A stretch of DNA of 12,300 bases from Vulcanimicrobiota bacterium (lineage in GTDB: Bacteria; Vulcanimicrobiota; Vulcanimicrobiia; Vulcanimicrobiales; Vulcanimicrobiaceae): positions 1-12,300 of the forward strand of contig JAFAMK010000119.1 in assembly GCA_019233415.1 (NCBI GenBank), in the 5' to 3' direction. The notes below the pieces were generated by a model. That model did no database searches, was not told where the DNA came from, and worked only from the letters and a program-made list of their open reading frames with translations. The position numbers and the translations under genes are program-made. Positions 5,932-12,300 of this stretch are shown in pieces (positions within the stretch are counted from its first letter, which is position 1; every line of letters begins with the position of its first letter).

Positions 5932-7380
5932 TCAGACCGTCGCGGGCTGCTTCGCGGGCTTGGCGTTGACGATGTGGATCGCTTTGCCGTGGATGTACTC
6001 GGCCGCGTCCATGATCGACTCGGTCAGCGTCGGGTGCGGGTGGATCGACAGGCCGATGTCCTCGACCGTCGCGCCCATCTCCAGCGCGATGACGCCTTCG
6101 CCGATCAGCGACTCGGCCTGCGGCGCGACGATGTGCATTCCGAGCAGCAGGTCGGTCTTCGCGTCGCCGATCAGCTTGATGATCCCGTCCGTTTCGTTCA
6201 TCGTGCGCGCGCGGCCCGACGCGACGAGGTTCATCTTGCCGACCTTGATCTCGTAGCCGGCGGCCTTTGCTTCTTCCTCGGAAAGGCCGATCGTCGCGAC
6301 TTCGGGATCGGTGTAGACGCAGTTCGGAATCGCGACCGGGTCGAACGCGCTGGCGCGGTCGCCGGCGATCACCTCGGCGGCGACGACGCCTTCCTTCATG
6401 GCCTTGTGCGCGAGGAGCGGCGCGCCGGTCATGTCGCCGATCGCGAAGATGCCGTCGACCTTCGTGCGGCGCTGCGCGTCGACGTCGAGGAAACCTTTCT
6501 CGTTCGTCTGCAGGCCCGCGGCGGCGAGGTTCAGCGTGTCGGTCACCGGGCGGCGTCCGACGGCGACGAGGACTTGGTCGAATTCGCGCGTCTCGGGCTT
6601 GTTGTTCGTGAACTCGCCGTTGAAGGTGACTTTCGCGTGCTGCGGGCCGACCTTCTCGATCGTTTCGACCTTCGTGTTGAGCGCGATCTCGATGCCCTGC
6701 TTCTTGAGGATGCGACCGAGCGTCTTGCTGATCTCGAGATCGGTGCCGGTCAGGATCTGCGGCATCGCTTCGATGACGAGCACCTTCGCACCCAGGCGCG
6801 TGTAGACGGTCGCGAACTCGAGGCCGATCACGCCGCCGCCGACGATCAAGAGGTTCTGCGGGACGCGCTTGACGCGCACGGCGTCGTCGGAGTTGATGAT
6901 CGTGTCGCCGTCGTGCGGCCACGCGCCGACGTTGATCGGCGCAGAACCGGTTGCGATGACGATCGCGGGCGCCGTGTACTCGTCGGTCGTGCCGTCGCGC
7001 TTCTTCAGCGAAACGGTGTTCTTGCCGGTGAACGACGCGTCGCCGTAGGCGAACTCGACGTTGTTGGCCTTGAAGAGCTGGTTCACGCCGCCGACGTTGG
7101 CCTTCACGACCTTGTCGGCGAACGCCGCGACGCCCTCGCGATCGACTTCGGCCTTCGGAACCTTCAGGCCGAGCGCGTCGGCGTGCTCGATCTGGCGCGC
7201 GATCTCGCCGACGTGCAGCAGCGCCTTCGTCGGAATACAGCCCCAGTTCAGGCAGACACCGCCGACCTCGTCGCGGTCGAAGCAGACGACCTTCTTGCCG
7301 AGCTGGCCCAGCCGGATCGCGGCGTGGTAGCCGCCCGGGCCGGCGCCGATCACGAGGGCGTCGACGGTGAACGAAGCCAT
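5932..7380 (-). CDS. lpdA: Dihydrolipoamide dehydrogenase (E3)
   Basis: FAD flavoprotein that re-oxidises the dihydrolipoyl groups of pyruvate, 2-oxoglutarate and branched-chain dehydrogenase complexes and of the glycine cleavage system, passing electrons to NAD+. The protein has 482 residues. GAGPGG (12-17) binds FAD, and GGVCLNWGCIPTKALL carries the redox disulfide C43/C48. GGGVIG (181-186) is the NAD-binding loop and GIFAIGD (310-316) the second FAD contact. HPHPTLTE gives the catalytic His-Glu pair H449/E454 in the dimerisation domain. There is no N-terminal lipoyl domain. The ATG at 7380 is preceded by AAGGAG 11 bases upstream. The open frame extends far into treY, but that is only the low stop density of high-GC DNA. 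It is clustered with lipB and lipA rather than with E1/E2 genes, none of which appears here. Confidence 0.97.
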   Translation of the reverse strand: MASFTVDALVIGAGPGGYHAAIRLGQLGKKVVCFDRDEVGGVCLNWGCIPTKALLHVGEIARQIEHADALGLKVPKAEVDREGVAAFADKVVKANVGGVNQLFKANNVEFAYGDASFTGKNTVSLKKRDGTTDEYTAPAIVIATGSAPINVGAWPHDGDTIINSDDAVRVKRVPQNLLIVGGGVIGLEFATVYTRLGAKVLVIEAMPQILTGTDLEISKTLGRILKKQGIEIALNTKVETIEKVGPQHAKVTFNGEFTNNKPETREFDQVLVAVGRRPVTDTLNLAAAGLQTNEKGFLDVDAQRRTKVDGIFAIGDMTGAPLLAHKAMKEGVVAAEVIAGDRASAFDPVAIPNCVYTDPEVATIGLSEEEAKAAGYEIKVGKMNLVASGRARTMNETDGIIKLIGDAKTDLLLGMHIVAPQAESLIGEGVIALEMGATVEDIGLSIHPHPTLTESIMDAAEYIHGKAIHIVNAKPAKQPATV

Positions 7381-7391
7381 GACTGCGAGAA

Positions 7392-7397
7392 CTCCTT
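7392..7397 (-). promoter_or_regulatory. Ribosome binding site of lpdA
   Basis: AAGGAG on the minus strand, 11 bases before the ATG at 7380. It decides the lpdA start within a reading frame that stays open for more than 2.5 kb upstream. Confidence 0.7.
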
Positions 7398-7408
7398 CAG
7401 CGAGAACG

Positions 7409-7426
7409 GGCTCCGCGCGCGGAGCC
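7409..7426 (-). other. 18-base perfect palindrome in the treY-lpdA gap
   Basis: GGCTCCGCGCGCGGAGCC is a perfect palindrome lying 67 bases after the treY stop and 28 bases before the lpdA ATG. It could be a terminator or processing hairpin for the trehalose operon, or an operator for lpdA-lipB-lipA. No T-run follows it on the minus strand, and I see no convincing -35/-10 pair in the gap. The rest of the 113 bases holds only a weak 7-base inverted repeat (7443-7449 with 7483-7489). Confidence 0.45.
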
Positions 7427-7493
7427 GATAGCACCCCTTCGCACGACCCCGGGGAGGACGGAAGCGTTTCGGGCGGAGTCTCGGGTCGTCCCG

Positions 7494-10235
7494 TCAGGCC
7501 GGTTCGAGGACCGCGACGGGGAGCGCGACCAGCGTCTGCGCCAGCGGCAGCGACGGCTCGTCGCCGTCGGCGCGGGTGCTGACGGTGCGGTCGGTCAGGA
7601 CGTCGCGGAAGCGGTTCGGCGCGTCGGTGGGCAGGCCCAGCGCGGTGTCGGCCCAGAGGTCGCCGACCGGCACGCGCTCGCCGGCCAGCGTGCGCGGCAG
7701 GCGCGGGACGACGACGACGGCCGGTCCACGCGCGTAGGCGACGACGTGCTCGGCGTGGGTACCGCGCGCGGCGAGTGGGGCGTAGGCATCGGGCGGCCAG
7801 CCGGCGCCGGCGCGGTGGCGGAGCAGCGTTGCCAGGAGGTAGAGCTTGATTCGGCCATCGGGCCAGGCGGCGAGGAGCTCGCGCGCGAGTGCCTCGCGCG
7901 GGGTGCCGGCGGCGAGCGCGTCGTCGAGCGCGCGCAGCGCTGCGCCGCGCCCGGCGAAGTCGACCGGTCGACGGTTGTCGGGGTCGACCAGGCTCAGGTC
8001 CCACAGCTCGCCGCCTTGGTAGGTGTCGGGAACGCCGGGCGCTGTCGTGCGCAGGACGAGTTGCGCGAGCGCATTGATCGTCCCGGTCGCCGCAAGGCTG
8101 CGCGCGCCGTTGCGGATGCTTTCGAGGAATTCCGGCGAGCGGGTTGGGTCGAGCACGCCGTGGACGAACGCGAGCAGCGCTTCTTCGTACGCCTGGTCGG
8201 GAGCGGTCCAGCTCGTGCGCAGCTTCGCCTCGCGCTCGGCCTTCAGCAGATACGCGCCGACGCGTTCGGTGAATGCGTCGAGCGCCGGGCCCGGTGCGAC
8301 GTCGTCGAGCAACTCGATGGGCCATGCGCCGAGCAGCGTCTGGTAGAGCAGGTACTCGGCGTGCGGCGTGACGGCGCCGCGCAGCGGGCGGTTCAGCGCC
8401 GACCAGCGCGTCAGGACCAGTTTCCATTCCGACGGAACTTCGGAGAGTACGGCGAGGCGCGCGCGCACGTCTTCGCCGCGCTTCATGTCGTGCGTCGCGG
8501 TCGTCACCATCGCGTGCGGCCGCGTCGCGGCGCGCACCGCGTTCTGGCGGTGGAACTCCTCGACGCTCGTGCCGAACTGCGCCGGATCGCCGCCGACCTC
8601 GTTCAGCGCGACGAGCCGGATCGAGCGGTAGAACGCGGTGTCCTCGACGCCCTTGGCGGTGATCGGCGCGGTGAGCTGCTGGAACCGCATCGCGAACTCG
8701 ACGTAGGCCGCGCGGACCGCGTCGTCGGCGTGCTCGGTCAGCAGCACGCGGCGCAGGAACGCGTAGACGGAACTCTCGCGCGCGGCGTCGCGCGCGTACG
8801 CCGTCGCGACCGCCCGCTCGACGAAGGTGCGGTCGGCGCTCTCGAGCGCCGCGCCGGTGACGTAGGTGCGGTAGATGGGGAAGGCCGCGATCGTCTCGAC
8901 CAGCGCGCGGCGCAGCGCGCCGAGCGTGAAGTCGCGCGTGTGCCGGTCGCGCTGCGCGATGCGGTCGAGCCGCATCGCGAGCACGTTCAGCTCCGCCGAC
9001 ATCGAGGTTTCGAGGACGGCCTTCTTCGCGCGCAGCGCGACCTCGGCGAACGGGAGCACGTCGCCGGTGAAGCGCCGGTAGACGCGGTCGAACGCGGCCT
9101 CGTTGCGCGCGTCGACCGCGATCCCGGTCACCGCGGCCATGAACTCGTAGCCGGTCGTGCCATCGACGTTCCAGCGCGCGAGCAGCGACTGTCCCGGCGC
9201 GAGAATCTTTTCGACGACCAAATACATCGGCTGGCCCAGCAGCTCGGCGCGCGAGCGCAGCAGCTCGCAGTAACCGATCGGGTCGTAGAGCCCGTCGACG
9301 TGGTCGAGCCGCAGGCCGTCGACGTCGCCGCGGCCGATCAGCTCGAACACGAGCCGGTGCGCATCGGCGAAGCACGCGGCGTGCTCCATGCGGATCGCGG
9401 CGAGCCCGTTGATGTCGAAGAAGCGGCGGTAGTTGATCTCTTCGGCCGCGACGCGCCATGAGGCGGGGCGCCAGCGCTGCGCCTCGACGACGCGCTCGAT
9501 CAACGCCTTCCCCTGCGGTGTCGTGCGCTCCGCGTCGAGCCGCGCGATGAGCGCCGTCGCGTTCGCCGCCTCGGTTTCGGCCAGCAGACGACGCGTCGTC
9601 GCGGCGGCTTCGCGCCGCGTCGTGTGCTCCGGCATCGTGTCCTCGGCCGCGAAGAGCGGGCCGAACGACGCGAGCGACGCCGGTTCCGCGCCGTCGAGGA
9701 CGAGCGCGTAGCTCGGCGGATGGAGCGGAAAGCGGTGCTCGTAGTAGCGCAGCGCGAAGCGGCCGTCGGCGTACTCCCAGCGCAGTTCGCCGCGGTCGAG
9801 CACGTCGCCGTACTGCTCGCCGAGGAACGGCAGCAGCACCTTGCCGCGCAGTTCCGGGCGCAGCGGCTCCCAGTCGACGTCGAAGTAGTCCGCGTAGTGC
9901 GAGTCCTCGCCCCACGTCAGCAGGTCGAGCCACCACGCGTTGTCGTCGCCGCCGACGCCCATGTGGTTGGGGACGAAGTCGAGGATGTGTCCCATCCCGT
10001 GCGCGCGCAGCGTGTCGACGAACGCGCGATAGTCTGCTTCATCGCCGAGTTCGGGGTTGAGCGCGCCGTGGTCGACGATGTCGTAGCCGTGCTCGGAGCC
10101 GGCCCGTGCCTTCAGGTACGGCGAGGCGTAGACGTGCGAGATGCCGAGCGACGCGAGGTACGGAACGAGCGCGGCGGCGTCGCGGAAGCCGAAGCCGGCG
10201 TGCAGTTGCAGGCGGTACGTCGCGCGCGGCGTCAC
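7494..10235 (-). CDS. treY: Malto-oligosyltrehalose synthase
   Basis: GH13 isomerase that converts the reducing-end alpha-1,4 glucose of a maltooligosaccharide into an alpha,alpha-1,1-linked unit, giving maltooligosyltrehalose for TreZ. The 913-residue protein opens with the typical TPRATYRLQLHAGFGF and has LDFVPNHMGV near 85-94. The nucleophile is D311 in VDGLRLDHVDGLYDP, the acid/base E342 in VVEKIL, and the third acid D583 in THDMKRGEDVRAR. ITAKGVEDTAFYR and, near residue 750, TYQGGELWDLSLVDPDNRR are further TreY marks. The GTG at 10235 is chosen because it overlaps the treZ TGA (GTGA) and places the family start at residue 2. The length is toward the long end for the family, and no insertion stands out. 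It is the last gene of the trehalose operon; the next gene follows after 113 bases. Confidence 0.97.
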   Translation of the reverse strand: MTPRATYRLQLHAGFGFRDAAALVPYLASLGISHVYASPYLKARAGSEHGYDIVDHGALNPELGDEADYRAFVDTLRAHGMGHILDFVPNHMGVGGDDNAWWLDLLTWGEDSHYADYFDVDWEPLRPELRGKVLLPFLGEQYGDVLDRGELRWEYADGRFALRYYEHRFPLHPPSYALVLDGAEPASLASFGPLFAAEDTMPEHTTRREAAATTRRLLAETEAANATALIARLDAERTTPQGKALIERVVEAQRWRPASWRVAAEEINYRRFFDINGLAAIRMEHAACFADAHRLVFELIGRGDVDGLRLDHVDGLYDPIGYCELLRSRAELLGQPMYLVVEKILAPGQSLLARWNVDGTTGYEFMAAVTGIAVDARNEAAFDRVYRRFTGDVLPFAEVALRAKKAVLETSMSAELNVLAMRLDRIAQRDRHTRDFTLGALRRALVETIAAFPIYRTYVTGAALESADRTFVERAVATAYARDAARESSVYAFLRRVLLTEHADDAVRAAYVEFAMRFQQLTAPITAKGVEDTAFYRSIRLVALNEVGGDPAQFGTSVEEFHRQNAVRAATRPHAMVTTATHDMKRGEDVRARLAVLSEVPSEWKLVLTRWSALNRPLRGAVTPHAEYLLYQTLLGAWPIELLDDVAPGPALDAFTERVGAYLLKAEREAKLRTSWTAPDQAYEEALLAFVHGVLDPTRSPEFLESIRNGARSLAATGTINALAQLVLRTTAPGVPDTYQGGELWDLSLVDPDNRRPVDFAGRGAALRALDDALAAGTPREALARELLAAWPDGRIKLYLLATLLRHRAGAGWPPDAYAPLAARGTHAEHVVAYARGPAVVVVPRLPRTLAGERVPVGDLWADTALGLPTDAPNRFRDVLTDRTVSTRADGDEPSLPLAQTLVALPVAVLEPA

Positions 10236-12025
10236 GTCTCGAGGAACCAGCCGACGCTCCACGGCGCGAGGTCGGCGTCGTCGGCGCGTTTCGGAACCGC
10301 GCCGAGCGTGTAGATCGGAATACCGGCGACCGCATACGAGACGCGCGCCGGTTCGGGACCGAGGTTCGCGACGAGCCCGAGCCGCGCGTCGTCGCCGAGC
10401 CGCCACGTCACGCGCAGCGCGGCCGGGCCGAGCACCTGGTACCCGTCGCCGTGCGCGCCGCTCGCCAAACGCGGGACGATCAGCCCGGCGCGCAGCGCGA
10501 GCAGCTCCGTGTGCTGCGTGAGCGCGCTGGCGTGCGCGGGCTCCGTGCGCTCGTCCCAGCGCAGCACCGACGCGCGCATCGTCGCCGGGTCTTGCGGGTC
10601 GGGGATGCGTTCGCGCGCGGCGGGGTCGGCGAACGCGGCCCACGCGGCGAACTCGCGCCGCCGGCCTTCCGTGACGGCGTGCGCGAGTTCGGCGCCGAAG
10701 TCGGAGAAGAACAGGAACGGCGTCGAGGCGGCCCACTCCTCGCCCATGAACAGCAGCGGGATCGCCGGCGCGAGCAGCAGCACGGCCGTCAGCGCGCGCA
10801 CCGCCTCCGGCGACGCGAGCGCGCTGAACCGCTCGCCGAACGCGCGGTTGCCGATCTGGTCGTGGTTCTGCAGGAAGTCGACGAATGCGGTCGTCGGAAG
10901 CGTGGCGCTCGGCTCGCCGCGCGGTGTGCCGCCGCGGAACGCCGATGGTTCGCCCTGGTACGCGAAGCCTTCGGCGAGCGCGCGCGCGAGCAGCTTCGCC
11001 GGTGCCGACGCGAAGTCGGCGTAGTAGCCGTCGGCCTCGCCGGCGGCGAGCACGTGCGCGGCGTGGTGGAAATCGTCGTTCCACTGCGCGTCGTAGCGGT
11101 CGAGCAGCCGCGCCGCGTTGTCGTCGTTCTCGAGAACGAGGTGGACCTGGCGGTCGTGTTCGACGCCGGCGCGGATGCGCGCGGCGAGCTCGTCGAGGAA
11201 CGGCCGCGGCGAGTCGTCGCGAATCTCGTTCACCGCGTCCAGCCGCAGGCCGTCGAAGCGGTACTCGCTCAGCCAGTAGAGCGCGTTCTGCACGAACACC
11301 TCGCGCACGGTCTCCGCGCCGTCGCCGTCCACGTTCACCGCGGCGCCCCACGGCGTGTGGTGGCGCTCGGTGAAGACCGCCGGCGCGTACGCGTGCAGGT
11401 AGTTGCCTTCGGGCCCGAAGTGGTTGTAGACGACGTCGAGCAGCACCGACAGCCCGCGCGCGTGCGCCGCGTCGACGAACGCTTTCAGCGCGTCGGGCGG
11501 GCCGTACGCGTGCTGTGGCGCAAACAGGAGCACGCCGTCGTAACCCCAGTTCCGCGTTCCGGCGGGCTGCGCAAGCGGCATCAGCTCGACCGCGGTCACG
11601 CCGAGCGCGACCAGATCGTCGAGATGCGCCGCCGCGGCGGCGTACGTCCCTTCCGGCGTGAACGTGCCGACGTGCAGCTCGTAGAAGACGCTCTCGTGCC
11701 ACGGGCGGCCGCGCCACGCCGTCGACTGCCAGGTATGCGCGCGCGGATCGACGACCTCGCTCGCCGCGTGGACGCCGTCCGACTGAAAACGGGACGCCGG
11801 ATCGGGGACGGTCAATTCGAGTTCCGGCAGCACGAACGTGTAGCGCGCTCCCGCGCGCGCGTGCGGGACGAACCGTTCGAACCAGCCGCCCGGACGCCGT
11901 TCGAGGGCCAGCTCTGCGCCGTCGACGACGACCGCCACACGCTCGCGCGCCGGCGCCCACAGGCGGAACGCGACGCCGTCCTCGCGCAGCTCGGCGCCGA
12001 ACGGCATGCGGTGCTCGTGCTTCAC
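10232..12025 (-). CDS. treZ: Malto-oligosyltrehalose trehalohydrolase
   Basis: GH13 hydrolase that releases trehalose from the maltooligosyltrehalose made by TreY, leaving a chain two glucoses shorter. The 597-residue protein begins with an E-set/CBM48-like beta domain (about 8-95, with AFRLWAPARERV). The barrel follows: YELHVGTFTPEGTY (115-128), NWGYDGVLLFAP (159-170), LLDVVYNHFGPEGNYLH (195-211), nucleophile D263 in FDGLRLDAV, acid E299 in VLEND, and D389 in LQNHDQIGN, where the NHDQIGNRA form is typical of TreZ rather than glycogen-branching or debranching enzymes. The start is a GTG at 12025 overlapping the upstream TGA by four bases. The ATG at 12007 would cost only six residues. The stop overlaps the treY GTG in the same way, so the operon appears translationally coupled. 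Confidence 0.97.
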   Translation of the reverse strand: MKHEHRMPFGAELREDGVAFRLWAPARERVAVVVDGAELALERRPGGWFERFVPHARAGARYTFVLPELELTVPDPASRFQSDGVHAASEVVDPRAHTWQSTAWRGRPWHESVFYELHVGTFTPEGTYAAAAAHLDDLVALGVTAVELMPLAQPAGTRNWGYDGVLLFAPQHAYGPPDALKAFVDAAHARGLSVLLDVVYNHFGPEGNYLHAYAPAVFTERHHTPWGAAVNVDGDGAETVREVFVQNALYWLSEYRFDGLRLDAVNEIRDDSPRPFLDELAARIRAGVEHDRQVHLVLENDDNAARLLDRYDAQWNDDFHHAAHVLAAGEADGYYADFASAPAKLLARALAEGFAYQGEPSAFRGGTPRGEPSATLPTTAFVDFLQNHDQIGNRAFGERFSALASPEAVRALTAVLLLAPAIPLLFMGEEWAASTPFLFFSDFGAELAHAVTEGRRREFAAWAAFADPAARERIPDPQDPATMRASVLRWDERTEPAHASALTQHTELLALRAGLIVPRLASGAHGDGYQVLGPAALRVTWRLGDDARLGLVANLGPEPARVSYAVAGIPIYTLGAVPKRADDADLAPWSVGWFLET

Positions 12026-12300
12026 GCGAGTGCGCGGACCTCGACCTGCAGCGCGTCGACCGCGGCGGCCAACTGCCCGGGGTAGCGCGCGAGCGCGTCG
12101 TGCACGTCACGCACCGATTCGGCGACGCGGAAGAAGCGAATCAACGCCTCACGCTGCGCCGGGTCGGGCGGCAGCGTGGGGAGGTCGTGTGCGCTCTCCG
12201 CGTAGCGCGCGAGGAATGTGTCGAGCACGCGCGCGGTCAGCGCGCGCATCGTCGCGCTGCGCTCGCCGTGACTGCCGGTCGCGTCGTACGCGCTGGCCGC
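12022..12300 (-). CDS. C-terminal 92 residues of a possible maltokinase (partial, 5' end outside window)
   Basis: The frame is open to the window edge and reads AASAYDATGSHGERSATMRA, followed by helical sequence such as DTFLARYAESA, LPPDPAQREALIRFFRVAES and DALARYPGQL, ending in ALA before TGA at 12022-12024. The order of blocks resembles the tail of maltokinase (Mak/Pep2), or the kinase half of TreS-Mak fusions: a [S/A].(D)Y helix, then FL.GY, then P.DP, then a helix ending near a ..RP.. turn. Such an enzyme would link the locus to maltose-1-phosphate and GlgE glucan synthesis. The resemblance is by eye and the final block is poorly matched, so another protein of the trehalose/glycogen locus is possible. 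The TGA overlaps the treZ GTG by four bases, so it is co-translated with treZ. The ATG at 12249 is internal, not the start. Confidence 0.4.
   Translation of the reverse strand, partial: AASAYDATGSHGERSATMRALTARVLDTFLARYAESAHDLPTLPPDPAQREALIRFFRVAESVRDVHDALARYPGQLAAAVDALQVEVRALA

Noticed and set aside
5974..7431. Plus-strand open frame (485 codons) antisense to lpdA
   Set aside because: Asp/Arg/Val-rich shadow of a fully conserved LpdA; no motif of its own.
7746..9461. Plus-strand open frame (571 codons) antisense to treY
   Set aside because: Compositionally biased shadow of treY; no recognisable domain, no ribosome site, and no sensible neighbour on that strand.
7381..9936. Very long minus-strand frame joining the lpdA frame to sequence inside treY, as if a giant fusion protein
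   Set aside because: The upstream part is an out-of-frame reading of treY, while lpdA has its own ribosome site and a normal N-terminus at 7380.
10106..12085. Long plus-strand open frame (659 codons) antisense to treZ and the start of treY
   Set aside because: Its translation is Arg/Glu/Val-rich with no family motif, and the opposite strand encodes a complete TreZ with all catalytic residues. Long antisense frames are expected where stops are rare in high-GC DNA.
10236..12110. Apparent TreZ-TreY fusion, because the treY frame stays open through treZ
   Set aside because: The extra sequence is an out-of-frame, Arg-rich reading of treZ. The real treY start is the GTG overlapping the treZ stop.

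Overview
The window is dense, high-GC bacterial DNA with almost no non-coding sequence. Hand counts on sample 60-base lines give about 63% GC in the kinase gene and 68-75% in the trehalose genes. Every gene except the first lies on the minus strand, so from the right edge to base 335 there is one nearly unbroken co-directional run. The gene content (glutamate dehydrogenase, lipoate and dihydrolipoamide dehydrogenase genes, TreY/TreZ, a PAS hybrid kinase) fits a free-living, probably aerobic bacterium that makes or handles alpha-glucans and trehalose. I cannot assign a phylum from this sequence alone.

Layout from right to left, in the direction of minus-strand transcription. (1) 12300-7494: the 3' end of a gene that resembles a maltokinase tail (weak call), then treZ and treY. 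Each is joined to the next by a 4-base GTGA stop/start overlap, so this is a compact trehalose operon. TreY turns the reducing end of a maltooligosaccharide into a trehalosyl unit and TreZ cuts trehalose off. (2) A 113-base gap holding an 18-base perfect palindrome. (3) 7380-4282: lpdA, lipB, lipA. LipB and LipA make the lipoyl cofactor that LpdA re-oxidises in 2-oxoacid dehydrogenase complexes, so the genes act in one process. lipB and lipA overlap by ATGA. (4) 4255-3935: a small GTG-started gene encoding an almost pure hendecad coiled coil. (5) About 3909-2494: a 14-TM DHA2-type MFS exporter whose start is unclear because its frame runs into the coiled-coil gene. (6) 2425-335: a soluble PAS-HisKA-HATPase-REC-REC hybrid kinase. 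(7) A 13-bp perfect hairpin at 296-326, between the kinase and the convergent plus-strand 3' end of glutamate dehydrogenase (2-292).

Most of the window is ordinary metabolism and I do not see a clear undescribed defence or mobile system. The best second-look items are: the coiled-coil gene, built from 11-residue/33-base units that are still recognisable in its DNA; a dispersed-repeat-like segment carried in frame in the lipA N-terminus; the unresolved start of the MFS gene; and the H-box-like N-terminus and degenerate first receiver of the kinase. No tRNA, rRNA, CRISPR array, insertion sequence or origin was seen. No gene-free stretch exceeds 300 bases; the longest is the 113-base treY-lpdA gap.
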